DNA of 64,000 nucleotides, taken from the NCBI RefSeq assembly GCF_025118155.1, contig NW_026251390.1:868001-932000 (forward strand), in the 5' to 3' direction. Both the position numbers and the translations under genes were made by a program. The stretch comes from Cokeromyces recurvatus (lineage: Eukaryota; Mucoromycota; Mucoromycetes; Mucorales; Mucoraceae). Of this stretch, positions 47,067 to 59,673 are shown in pieces; position 1 is the first letter of the stretch; each line of letters starts with the position of its first letter. The notes below the pieces were generated by a model that worked only from the letters and a program-made list of their open reading frames with translations, was not told the origin of the DNA and did not search any database.

Positions 47067-48708
47067 TTATTGTTGCTTTTTAGCCTTTTTTCGTCGATCA
47101 TAAAATTCATTAGCATCCAAGATTTCCCAGGTCATATCATGACTAATATGTGCACCAAATGTAGGTGGTGATAAGTTACCACGCAACGATCGTCTAGGTT
47201 GTTCAGAAGATCGAACATACCAAGCTCGTGGGTTATCTGAAATGACTTGATCTTCCACGAACTGAACCCTCTTTCTCTTTTTCTCCTCTTTTGTAGATTC
47301 TGCTGCTATTAACGACTTCTTTATAGATATTTGTTCATTAATAACATTAGCTGCAGCAATAGTAGTAGTGGTAGTGGTATCATTCTGATGAGTTGTATCT
47401 GTTACGGATGGAGGGACAATCTTTTCCTGTTGGTAAAACAACATATAAGGTGCTTGAGAAAGCACTTGCTCCAGATCACATTCACGCACAATCTCATCAT
47501 CCAAGTAATTCCATTGACCATTGGGAGCTCTTGCATGCGCCCGATAATGTCCAGAATTACATCCATACCCCAAATGGGAAATAACACCATACAAACGATA
47601 CGTAGCCCTTTGAATGCCCTTATCTTTACTTACATAAGGTGCCATATCAAGTACTTCGGGAAACTTGACGCGTGATCCCAACTTGGTCATATAACCACGC
47701 TCAAAATCAAATGCAAATAACTTTAAATGGATGGCAAGCATCATGGGTAACTCAGAGATGGTCATTTGTTTACCTGCTTTCACTTTTTGTTTACATTTGT
47801 CACAGTTATATCGGTTATTGGGATCATCCCCAATCACATCAACTTTGGTATAAAGTTCAAGGGCCTTTAAAAGTCGACTATCACCTCGTGGAGGACACTC
47901 AAGACTGAGATCGAGACAAGTTTCAAAATTATTTGATGTAGCTTTACAATTATAACATTTCAATTGAGATCGTAGTTTGCCTCCGAAAATTTGATAAATC
48001 AGTGAAGTTTCTTCAACTTGAGGAGGTAATTTTCTAACAGAAAAAAAAAAAAAAGAAAAGAAAAGGTTAATATTTGTCAAAATCTAAACAAACAAACAAA
48101 CAAACAAAAAATAAAAAAAATTGAAATAAAAGTGCTTCCATTTACCCTAAACCATAGACTACAGATTTCTGAAATGCATCTAAAAGAAACATATATAGTT
48201 CATGGACATCCTCTTGTCGACCTAATCGAAGACTTTTCGAAAGTCCTCTAAGGTTAGCCGTAAAATAATTGGGAAGGATAGCAGCTCCCTTAGAGAAACT
48301 TTTGGGTTCTGTAAGACATCGTCTAGTATGAATTTCCATAGCACAAAGAGCACAAAAGCCCTTCACTTGACAAGTCTTGCGATGCTCGCCTTGTAACAAG
48401 TACTGTGCTAGTGGGGGTGTATAAGTGATACACTGTAATAGTGAATTAAGGAAACAGGTATTATGGCTATTAATAAGACCAGGCCCAAATCGTCGACTCA
48501 GTTTCCAACTGGCCGTCAGCTTTGATTTATCGAAAAGGGGTGCCTTGACTTTGGTATTGATAGGTTGGATGTTATTTTTCTCTATTTTATTTCCTGGTTG
48601 TTTCTTATTAGCAAATTTCTGCTTTTTATTTTTATTATTATTATTTCTATGGAAATGTTTAGTGTTGGGTCGATAAAAGTGGTTGTTATTTTTCGCTATA
48701 GAAAACAT
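47067..48708 (-). CDS. Ubiquitin carboxyl-terminal hydrolase (USP36/USP42-like)
   Basis: Two exons: 48708-48146 and 48033-47067; 509 aa. The N-terminus is Asn/Lys-rich (HRNNNNKNKKQKFANKK). The Cys box is GLINSHNTCFLNSLLQCITY with the catalytic Cys in NTCFLN. The domain continues RQEDVHELYMFLLDAF, the zinc-binding QLKCYNCKATSNNFETCLDL and YNCDKCKQKVKA, and LPMMLAIHLKLFAFD. The His box is HLGYGCNSGHYRAHARAPNG, then WNYLDDEIV and APYMLFYQQ. The C-terminal tail is basic (EEKKRKRVQF), and SSEQPRRSLR and KKAKKQQ follow. USP36/42 (and plant UBP, yeast Ubp10) act in the nucleolus and on histone H2B. The basic tails fit a nucleolar place. The intron has long A tracts. Confidence 0.93.
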
Positions 48709-48943
48709 GTAAAATGATATGTAAAAAAAAAAAAAAAAAAAAGTTCCTTTTTATGATGGATTGTACATACACAAAAAAAAAAAAAAAAGAAAAAAAAAAG
48801 GAAAAAGAAATGCTAGTCACAAAAACTAATTTTAGTGATTGGTTAGCGCCACAAATTATTCAAGGAACAGAAAAATAAAATAAAATAAGCAATTATATGT
48901 ATATCATTTTTTAATCAAGTGCATACACAATCAAATAATGGTA

Positions 48944-51313
48944 TTAAACAGAGCCAACAATTTCATCTGCCTTCTGTAGTGCTTCAATCATTTTTTTACA
49001 TTCCTTTCTTCTTTGTTGTGTAAATTCAGATTCTTGAAGAAGATCGGTGAGGACATCTGCCTTGTAAAGTTCAGCCAACAATTCACGTTGAAGCTCTTCT
49101 TTAGCATGATTCACTAAATTCAACATGATGGCTTTAGGAACCATATCAATCATTGTACGCTTCACAATATTATAATAAGACTGAATTAATAATTTAATCA
49201 CTTCTGTTTCCATAAATTCTCGCTCCGATAACGCGCCCACAGCCTTCAAGGTAGTAGGAGGCTATAATAAAAACGATAAATACCCATTTTAAATTGCTCA
49301 CAATGAATCACTTACTGCTTCCATAAGGGCACTTCCTTTTTTAGCTTTTTTAGGCCCAGAAAAGAAGCTGCCAAAAAATGAAGAATCATTATTATCTACT
49401 GTAAGATTATTAACTGTTGCTAACTGTTGTTGACGATTCTGTGGTTGTTGTTTATCAGTGCTACTATTCTTATGTTGTAATTGTTCATTCACTAGAGCAA
49501 TGGCTTGATGACCACTTAAGAAATCTGGATGTGCTGTATTAATATAACATGCTTCCATACTACACAATTGTGTTAATAATAATAATAATAGGCTTTTGCA
49601 ATTTCAACTTACGAAACAAGATCAGTGACAAGTTTACTCGTAGGATTCAAGGCTTTCTTAAAAAATGATAAAACGACTTGATAGAATCTTTCTTTAAGTG
49701 CAGGGAATCGTTTAAAAAATTGTTTGTTCAGTAACTGACTCAAGATACGAACCAATTCATCGTATACCATATTAATACATTTGATACTTGGATCCTCTAA
49801 TCGCTTGATCTGCTGTTTAATAATAACCTCAAAAGCTGTGGTAGCGACAAAGAGAGCCGGAGAAGAACCTGAAGAATTATAGAGAATAGTACGAATATCC
49901 ACATCCTTGATTTGTTCAAGAGGGTCAATACTTTTAACACCATTTGCATAAAGCTCGTGGAAGACAAAGCTAATACGTGCACCACCTGATAACTCAAAAC
50001 TTGTCAAGTCATTGGAGTTACCATCAATAATAGTTCGAAACTCTGTACAAAATTCAGTGATGATATTTAAAACAAGATTAGCTTGTCCTGAAGAGCTACC
50101 ATCCGAGATAGGTTCACCTAACTGCAATAGTTCTTGTTGATACTTTGTTAATGCAGATTGAATTTTGGCTTTAATTTCAGGTAAGGTATTGCGAATATGA
50201 TGCATCAAAATCTACAAAAGAAAGAAATAATAAATGTATGCATAAATAAATAAATATATGAATATATATATAATATAAAATACTTATACATACCATATTC
50301 AATTTACGAGCCAAGAAAGGTGTACCACAATATTGGGCTTTACTGCGATAGGATGGATGATTTTCAAAAAATTCACGTTCAGCACTCAATGCCTTTGAAA
50401 TTGATTTTTTTGACTCAATATCACGTTGACCACGGTTTACGACAGGAACATAACCCAATCTCAAGGGAATGACACGACCTGCTAAGATATCAATCACATC
50501 TGTACCTTGATCCATTAAATCGACTTTGGTCAATACACCAATAGTCCTCAAGCCTTCAGGATCCACTTCCCTTGCCAACTTGAGACCATCTGAATTGGCT
50601 AAATCTGTGTTTGCTGCCGTTACGGCTAAAATAATTGCATTTGGTTTTGTAATATATTTGAGAATCATGTCACGAATTTGTCGTTCAATGTCCTTTGGTT
50701 GGTCTCCAACAGGAACTTTAGTGAGACCGGGCAAATCAATCAAGGTCAACGTCAAGACATTGGGCGAAAAGATACGCAAATTAATGGGTTGAGGTGAAAT
50801 ACCCAAGTTTTTACCCGTCTTCAGTTCTGTATCCTTGACGATTTCATCACGAATTTTGTTAAAATTGTAAAACTTTTGACCGGGAAGATGAAGAAACTCG
50901 CCCCATTCGTCAGCGTTTTCCTGTGCATCAGTGGTTGGTGACTCTGCTGTTTCTTTAGAACGAGCGGAAGCAGGTCGATTGATTAATTGAAGAATCTAAT
51001 AAACAAAATCAGAATTAGAAGAAGAAAGAGAGGGGAGACTGTAATTATGATTCCCAAAACTTACAAGCGGTCTACGTGTGACTATGCCTGTTCCTCGTGG
51101 CAAAAAGTCTCTTCCTACAATGTTTTCAAGAACTGAACTTTTACCACTCGATTGTGAACCAATGACGGCAATCTGTGGTAAATCAACAGGATTATGAACA
51201 CCGACAGTTGCAAATGCATCCTGAAGTTTATTTACTTTATAAACAAGATTAGTATTATCAAGTTATGAAGATGATGTGTGTTTACTACCTGTTTTAATAA
51301 GTTGAGAATCCAT
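48944..51313 (-). CDS. VPS1: Vps1 dynamin-family GTPase
   Basis: Six exons: 51313-51289, 51234-51065, 50995-50294, 50211-49613, 49559-49316, 49261-48944; 685 aa. The GTPase domain has [20 protein letters not shown] (P loop), [26 protein letters not shown] and [10 protein letters not shown]. The middle domain follows, then a variable insert rich in Gln and Asn ([20 protein letters not shown]), then the GTPase effector domain at the C-terminus ([20 protein letters not shown]). There is no PH or Pro-rich domain, as expected for fungal Vps1, which cuts membranes at the Golgi/endosome, vacuole and peroxisome. The near-continuous match of the segment [20 protein letters not shown] to Vps1 rather than Dnm1 decides the paralogue. 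Confidence 0.96.
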
Positions 51314-51637
51314 TTCTATTTTTCTCTTTTTTTTTAAAAAATAAAAAAATAAAATAAAAAATAATAGATGAGGAGAAAAAAAAAATGGTGAAAGGGAAGA
51401 AATTATAATCACAAAAAAATATGTGTGTGTAAATTTTGAATTTCCAATATTACGCGCTTATTAATGCCCTGAGACGCACAATAGATACATAATACAAACT
51501 AACCGCTGTACGTCATCTCACGTATTTTATCTTTTTATTTTTATTTTATTTTTATTTTTTGTTCACCGTTTTGGGTATATTATTAAAATTCATTTTCTTT
51601 CTTTCTTTTATAAAAATATACATATTTATAAACATAA
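51314..51637. other. Short spacer
   Basis: About 320 bp between the Vps1 start and the stop of the Q-rich gene. AT-rich; no gene. It presumably contains the Vps1 promoter. Confidence 0.4.
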
Positions 51638-52456
51638 TTAAAAATATCCACCACCTCGTCTTGGAATATCATAATAAGGATACCCATGTGTCGTTGAATA
51701 AGGCGCTGTTGCTCCATTTCCATAGTAACTTATTTGTTGAGGATTATAATAGTTACCATAGCCATAAGGTGATTGATAGTATCCAGCGTTGTTAGGCATT
51801 ATCATTTGATGAGGTTGTTGTGGCATCATTGGCTGTGGTGGCATATGAGGCATCATCATTCCTCCTCCTGGTTGTTGATTCATAGCTGCTCCTGTCATTA
51901 AACCATTGTGGTTCATAAGCATAGGATGTTGTCCATATAAAGCGTTGTTACTATTTAACATACCATTCTGGGTTAATAAACTCACTAATAAAGTTTGTTG
52001 TTGTTGTGGTGATAATTGTTGCAACTGTTGCAATATCATTTGATCCAAATTATTACCTACCATTTGTTGCTGAGGATAATACAGCATTGGCATAGGAGCC
52101 ATAGGCATCATCATATTATTTCGAGTCATTAAGGTTGGATCTAAGCCACGATAACCTGTTGTTGCTTCTCGAATTTTTCGTTTAACTAGATCTAAAATAC
52201 CGTTACCTTGATGTGGTTCAAAGTATCCACCGAAAGGGTATGGTTGTTGTGGTTGCTGTATTAAAGGTGAAGGATTTGTTTGAGGCTGTGATTGTGATTG
52301 TGATTGTTGTTGTTGTTGTTGTTGCTGTTGTTGTTGCTGTTGCTGCTGCTGTTGTTGTTGTTGTTGTGGTAGTGGTGGTGGATGCTGCTGCTGTTGCTGT
52401 TGTTGTTGTTGATATTGATGATGTTGCTGATATTGTTGTGGTTGTTGTTGAGCCAT
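51638..52456 (-). CDS. Polyglutamine-rich protein of unknown function
   Basis: A single open frame of 272 aa, ATG at 52456-52454. The N-terminal third is almost pure Gln with His and Pro (a Q run of more than 20 residues from about 52366 down), then QSQSQSQPQTNPSPL. A short conserved-looking segment follows (GNGILDLVKRKIREATTGYR, then GLDPTLMTRNNMM). The rest is rich in Met, Pro, Gln, Tyr and Gly and ends YYDIPRRGGGYF. I recognise no domain. Composition resembles prion-like or transcription-coactivator low-complexity proteins. A stop-free GTT/GCT triplet repeat also gives a spurious Val/Ala-rich frame on the plus strand. The frame chosen here has a normal ATG and ends just before the spacer. 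Confidence 0.7.
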   Translation of the reverse strand: MAQQQPQQYQQHHQYQQQQQQQQQHPPPLPQQQQQQQQQQQQQQQQQQQQQSQSQSQPQTNPSPLIQQPQQPYPFGGYFEPHQGNGILDLVKRKIREATTGYRGLDPTLMTRNNMMMPMAPMPMLYYPQQQMVGNNLDQMILQQLQQLSPQQQQTLLVSLLTQNGMLNSNNALYGQHPMLMNHNGLMTGAAMNQQPGGGMMMPHMPPQPMMPQQPHQMIMPNNAGYYQSPYGYGNYYNPQQISYYGNGATAPYSTTHGYPYYDIPRRGGGYF

Positions 52457-52535
52457 TTGATAAAGAATAAGAGGAAAAAAAAAGGGTAATGAAAAAGAGA
52501 ATAAATAAAAATGATAATAAAATAGAAATTGACCC

Positions 52536-52573
<38 letters not shown>

Positions 52574-52723
52574 TTATTATGGTATTTCCCTTTTTTATAA
52601 AGAGTCATGTGTACGATTTTGTTACACAAATCAGTAGAAAAGATCTGCCGAGTAGTTTGTTAATGTATGTATGCGCCTTTTGTCTAAATAATGTACTACA
52701 AAAAAAAAACCTAACGTTTCCGC

Positions 52724-52771
<48 letters not shown>

Positions 52772-55253
52772 CTGCATTTTACAATAAACTATGTGTTAAT
52801 AATGACTTGGAATACTACTCAGTGGCCTTGTATCCAAAAAAAAAACAACTTCTCATCATATTGCTATTATTCGGCTATACGAATCAAATTAACTGTAAGG
52901 CTTACATAGAGAAGGCTAATTTTATGTATACGTTTAATAGAGAAAATTTTTGTATCTTTATCAAACGTATTTTCTACTCAAGAAAATGAAGATTTTTTTT
53001 TTTGACGTTGATATGCATTTTTGAAGCTAGCAAATTTGGTATAATTTGTAAAATAAACCTGATGCTGATCTCTCAAGTAGTGGACTTTCCACTTCATTTC
53101 CCTCTTCCCTGCTCATCTCCAAGGCTTTATATATAGTCGTTAATACAGTTCCAATTTTCTGATGATGGTAAAGTTTGTGCATCCACTTGTGTATGTGGTA
53201 ACATAGATGGGGCTGGTAATGAGGCTTATAGCGATGGTGATTAACTAGAGATGCATTTATATTTATACAATTTTATTATCATTTAGGCAATCAATGGCAC
53301 GCTTTCTTTCTCTCTCTTTTTTTTTTTCTTTCGAGCTGGGTATCTAGTAAATCTTCAGGAACTTTAATGCCATTTTGAAACTTCAATTGAGAGTTGTTAT
53401 ACAAACGCAAAAAGAAAAAAGTCGTTATCATAGCTTTCTTATGGTTGGCTACAAGTTCAAAAAAAAACACATAATTTAGTATACTATCATTATATAACTG
53501 TTGAGTAATTGATTTGTATTGCAGTTGAAAAGGGATAGCTTCTGGACAATAAATATAAAAAAAAAGAAAAACCACACATCAAGAGCAACCAGTAGAGAAG
53601 GGGAGGATAATGGTATACTGATCAATTGGTTGCAAATGGAACTGTTTTTAGGGCTTAAACACTTTTTAGCTTATGGAAAGCTTGTCAATTTGAAAAGGAA
53701 TGGAAGTCGTCTATCTTTTGTAGCTTTACGCATTATATTGTCTTTGATTTTTTTCCTTTCAAAAATAAAGAGAAAAGGAGAAGACAAAATGAAATATATA
53801 ATAAGAATTGATGTATTTGTAAAATAGATGATAAAGTAACAGTATGTAAATAGCTTAAAATAATATATTTTAATGTTGCTACTGAATTGTATTTTGCGGT
53901 TATATAACAATTGGTAACATATAAAGAGCTTAATTCATTTTTAGGCGTAAAGTAATATGTCTTATAAATTATATATATAAATATATATAACATACAAGCA
54001 TGCTTAAAGTATCTAATGTTATAAACAAATCAGGTTAATTCAAGTATTATACATTAATGATTATGCAACGAAATAAAGAATACGCTTTCTAATAAACTAT
54101 ATACCTCATGTACTACACCCTGCTGACATAGCTCTGTAAGATACAATGAAATATATTCTATAATTCGTCTATTATGTGTAGTATTGTACTCCACACAATA
54201 GGTAGTATTTAATATGCTTTGCTATTCTTCACTATATTCAATTCAATACTCAAAATAGTTGCATACATATTTCATTTTTATGTATATTACGCATTAATTC
54301 TTCCTTTTTGCAAGGATTATATATAAATAAAGAAAGAGATGACATCTATTTTCATTTTATATATAAATATAAGATATAAAATATATCTATATAAATAAAT
54401 AGATAATTGTCTATTCTTGTTTTCTAAATATAAAGGTAAAGAGATAATCTTACTATTTTACTTGATCTGCTGGTAAATGCAGTAAAAAAAGAAAATGAGA
54501 CCAATACTATTACAATCGTTAATAATCGTGACGTTGTCCTTTTTGTAATATGAGTGTTATAATTAGATGTGAAAGCATATACTGTTATGTTAGATTGTTT
54601 AACAAGCATAGTGCTGAACATTATTATTATAAAGAATTATCAGGTTAACATGAAAGAGTATAATAAATTCCTTCTCTTTCAAACTAAATTATTTACAAAG
54701 GTATTATCAACTTATTGAGCAATAATAATAATAATGAACGCTAACAAAATAGAATGTCAATATACTATATTAAAATAATGTAGCAAAGGGAATTAAAATT
54801 GCCTTACTGATATGCTAATAAAGTCACTTCTTTGTCGAACTAGTCCCTTTCTTTCTTTTTTAATGTTATTTAACATGATTAGTATTAACTATTTTATAGT
54901 CTTTTCTAATGAATTTAATAATAGTACTTTATGATAACAATACAACAACTAACGCTATGCTTATATTGGACACTAATTTCTTAGTCTTTCAAGCTTTATT
55001 GTTAAAGTTATATTAAATTTAGAATTAACCTTTCCTTATTCTAGTTCAATTTGAAAAATAAACTATTTTGTACATATTAAAAGATAGTATTTTTTTTTCT
55101 TGATGCTTGTTCTTATTGTAAAAAAGTATTTACAATAATATCTCATTTGTAGTAATTCTATCACTAATTAAAACAAGTCTGAATCTAAATAATGTGCAAC
55201 CACTGTTTAGCGTTACATGCATTATTACACCTTACTATGAACAATCCACGTGA

Positions 55254-55298
<45 letters not shown>

Positions 55299-55394
55299 TT
55301 TTTTTATTGAGCGCGAACTATTACAGCAACTTGTTATTATTATTATTACTATTTTTTTTCCTACTTCTCAACAAATATTAAAAATAAAATAAAA
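52457..55394. other. Long gene-free stretch
   Basis: About 2.9 kb. T tracts at 52540-52571, 52726-52767 and 55256-55295. The piece 53160-53250 has a short open frame (DDGKVCASTCVCGNIDGAGN) and 53291-53575 another on the minus strand, but neither has a start, splice context or family I can support. They may be traces of old mobile DNA. The last 40-nt T tract lies about 100 bp before the Rab8 start. Confidence 0.4.
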
Positions 55395-56390
<996 letters not shown>

Positions 56391-56474
56391 ATATAACTTA
56401 TACTCTCTTTTTTTCTTTTTTTTGTGTATGTTCGTTATAAATAAACAATAGTTCATGTTTGTGTATTTACTTTA

Positions 56475-57270
56475 TTAGTTATTTTCAATTAATTTACCAA
56501 CAAACAGGTATTTAGTAGCAAAATGTTGCTATTAATATTTGTACTTTAATAAACAATACATACATTATTTCTTTGTTTATTTACCTCCCATTCTCTTAAT
56601 GAATCCCATTCATCACTGGCTAAATCTTCCAACTTATCAATAGGTCCATGAGGATCAACCAACATTTCTTCGTCAAAAGAGTTTTTAGCTAATCCACGAG
56701 AAGCATCATGTCCTGCAAAATTAGCATAAGGTCCTCCTAATATAATTGTAAATACCATCTCTCTCTCTCTTTTTCTTTCTTTTTCTTTTTTTTGTTTTTT
56801 TTTATGTCAAAAGAGCTATCATATCGCTACCTGGTCCGTAAAAGTTTCGACCTCTCGTAACATCATAAATAGACCCATTAACAGCAATCAAAATGCGTCC
56901 ATCTTTTCCATTTCCATCAAAAGGCAGTAATTCTAAAGGCGTATAATTTTTAAATAAAATAACTTCTGGATGTTTTGCTTCTTGAATAAGGGGTAATTTG
57001 TTGCCTACTGTAGCATAGGAGCGAACAAGATAAGCAAGAATCTAATTCATTCAGAATCAATACTTGTGTATATATTGATTTAACTTTTATTTTTATTTTT
57101 TATTTACAGCAACTAAAGCCCAATTGACGGGATTTTCTATTTTTTTTTTTTTTTTTTATATATTTAGAACACATTGCAAAATAATAATAATAAAAAACAA
57201 GTAGAATTTAACCTTTTAATTGCTTCATCATTGTATTAATTGTAGTTGTCATAGTGCGTTGTATTGTCAT
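56475..57270 (-). CDS. MAPR/Dap1-like cytochrome-b5-fold heme protein
   Basis: Five exons: 57270-57213, 57136-57108, 57041-56831, 56736-56585, 56528-56475; 167 aa. A short N-terminus is followed by a single membrane segment (NWALVAILAYLVRSYA), then the cytochrome b5-like heme/steroid-binding domain: TPLELLPFDGNGKDGRILIA, then VNGSIYDVTRGRNFYGPGGP and YANFAGHDASRGLAKNSFDE, ending WEQHFATKYLFVGKLIENN. The Tyr residues of FYGPGGPYANFAGHDASR are the heme-contact positions in PGRMC1/Dap1. These proteins bind heme and support cytochrome P450 enzymes such as Erg11 in sterol synthesis. The last coding exon is 54 nt and restores the family's usual end. It is convergent with the Rab8 gene, the two stop codons lying 84 bp apart. 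Confidence 0.92.
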
Positions 57271-58278
57271 TTTGAGATGTATATTAAGAGAGAAAGAGAG
57301 AGAAAAAAAAAGCAGTATTAAAAAGTGCTTTATTTAATACTGTTGTTGTATACCTTTTTTTTTTGGATGCAAAAAAGTTGACCCCGCAAATTTAATTTCA
57401 ATATATAATTGGTCAGATTTTTTGTAAATATAATTATTGGTTTTCACTCCAAGTATCATGCTGCTGTTATGCGTATGTAACAAAAGGATGAAATAATGTA
57501 GACATAGGATACTACTGTTTGAAGATAAAGAAAAAAAAAAGAGGGAGAGGGAGGGGCAATCAAAAATCAATAAAATTTAATTAATGCAACTTTTGGAAAT
57601 AAATCTATAAGAAACTAATCAAATTCACAAAAATGATTGTTAAATTGTACATTTGAATTATTATACGTGGATATATCAGAAATATAAATAAATAATGTTC
57701 TTCAGGAATACCTGATTATTATATAACAAAGTATTGTCAATGGTATTCAAATTAATAAGCACGTAAATTTATAATGCTTAATGTACATTAGCTTGGATCA
57801 TAGTAAAATGATCTATTGCCGACGTCATTGCTCCCCACTTTAATTTCGAGACAGCGGACATTTTTAGTTCTGAGCCTGGTTAAAAAAAAAAAATAGCACA
57901 CGTATATAAATCAACGGTGCCTTTATTTTTGCTTTCTTGCAGTGACATATTAACACAGTCAAAGCCCTTTTCTCTCTCTTCTTAACTCGTGAGTTTTAAG
58001 CAAACATATAATAATAAAAATAGATAAAGATATTATACATATTCAGTTGCTAACATACATACATTTATATGTATATATATATTCTTTTACTCATGAACAA
58101 CTATATTCATTTATGTTTAATCCTATTATTTCAACTTTTACCACCTTAATTTAATTATGCATGCTTCATCAATTTATTGAACTTTGGATGTTTGTTTATT
58201 TTTTTGAATTTGAAACTAAAAGAAATACAACACACTTGATTTCAATTTTTATATTTTATTTTTCATAAGAAAAAAAAA
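57271..58278. promoter_or_regulatory. Divergent spacer
   Basis: About 1 kb between divergent MAPR and complex-I genes. AT-rich with a purine run (57529-57555, GA-rich) and a C/T-rich stretch near 57960-57985. No gene seen. Confidence 0.4.
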
Positions 58279-58972
58279 ATGCCTATTAAAGAATTTAATA
58301 CACCTTACCCAGTCATCGACACAGATCCACACTTTACTCGAGTAGTTCGTTACATGAGGCCTTCGGATTATGCTGCTTGGGCTGCAGGTACTGCTGCTGC
58401 TCCTCTTTTATTTTTAGGAATGGGTAAATCGTCAAAGTAAAAATGTATACACATGTAGAAATTGTGCTTTTGATTTTAACTTTTTTTTATATATATATAT
58501 ATAGAGAAAATGGACCCTTCTGGATATGCTCGTAAGATGCGACTTCCTTTAAAAATTACCACCCTTATTGGAGCTGTTGGTGGTTTCCTTTTTGCTTACC
58601 AAAATAGTAGCTGTAAGTGTTGACCAAAAATGGTTATTCTTTATTACATGTTTTTACTTTTTCTTTTTTTATATAGTCCGTTTCTGGGGTTGGTCTGAAA
58701 ATTCAAAGGAAGTCTTGAAAGATCAAGAGGAGATGAGTCAACGTTTAAAGGAAGGTAAAGCCTTATATGGAGATAGTTATATGCCTGAACATATTCAAGA
58801 TACTTCGGCCAGAAACTCTCGATTTTCACAACTCAAGTTTAGTAAGTTATTCTATCTCTTAAATAGAGAATTATATTCACCATTCTATAATTTAGGTGCT
58901 TATCCATGGTTCAACTTTGTCAAGCATAATAATCATGGCGTTGATACTTCAAAATATTCAGAATCATCTTAA
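58279..58972 (+). CDS. NADH:ubiquinone oxidoreductase 21-kDa subunit (fungal NUXM type)
   Basis: Four exons: 58279-58423, 58505-58612, 58677-58841, 58896-58972; 164 aa. The start MPIKEFNTPYPVIDTDPHFT, then RVVRYMRPSDYAAW, is the signature of the fungal 21-kDa accessory subunit of respiratory complex I. Two hydrophobic segments follow (AAGTAAAPLLFLGM; ITTLIGAVGGFLFAYQ), then RFWGWSENSKEV and a C-terminus PWFNFVKHNNHGVDTSKY. The third intron (58842-58895) is 54 nt, in frame and free of stops. I removed it because the spliced form (QLKFSAYPWFNFVKHNNHG) fits the family better. The retained form would add 18 residues. Confidence 0.93.
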
Positions 58973-59469
58973 ATAAACCTATAACTTGGATTTATAATTA
59001 TTTTATACAATAAATGAATGGGTTCATATTACTCTAATAGTAAGACTTTCTACTTACACGTTACAAGAAAAAAAAAACCTATTCTCGTTATAACTTTAAC
59101 GACAATCAACTAACGATAAGCATTTATTACTGTGACATGCTGTATGCTTTATATATCTTTTATGGTGACTATGTATCATAAAGTAACTGCATACATATTT
59201 GTCAAACACGTTTATAATCTTTATTGATTTTATTAAAGAGCTAAATAATCATGGAATTTAGTTACATTTTCATCATTTTGAAACATCATGGTTGATAACA
59301 ATGTGAATTATATTTTTTCAGGGCGACAACAATTAATTTCGGACTTTGAGAATTCAATATAAAAATTTATATTATTTGCGCGTGAAAAGTAAATTGGAAA
59401 AAAAAAACCTTTTATTTGTTTTATTTTATTTTTTTTTTTCACTATTTTCTTTCTCTTTGTTGTGCAAAC

Positions 59470-59503
<34 letters not shown>

Positions 59504-59673
59504 TTATTTATTTACTTTCCTTTTAATCTCTTTATGCTTAGCTTTTAATATAGTGAATTATATTTTATAACAAAGAAAAAATTTCTTACTTTTTCTTTTT
59601 CTTTTTAAAAAATAATATCAAAAATAGTCATTTATTTTTTTTCTTTAAATCTTAATTCATTCCTTTCATATAA
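58973..59673. other. Spacer
   Basis: About 700 bp between tandem genes. T tracts at 59430-59439 and 59472-59498 and pyrimidine-rich leader up to the ATG at 59674. No gene. Confidence 0.4.

Noticed and set aside
52213..52470. Val/Ala-rich frame on the plus strand
   Set aside because: It is the antisense of the polyglutamine CAA/CAG repeat.
52489..52989. 166-residue frame with two Phe runs
   Set aside because: It arises from two long T tracts; no domain and no start context.
53291..53575. 94-residue minus frame
   Set aside because: Hydrophobic/Lys low complexity without splice sites or known homologues; cannot be supported.
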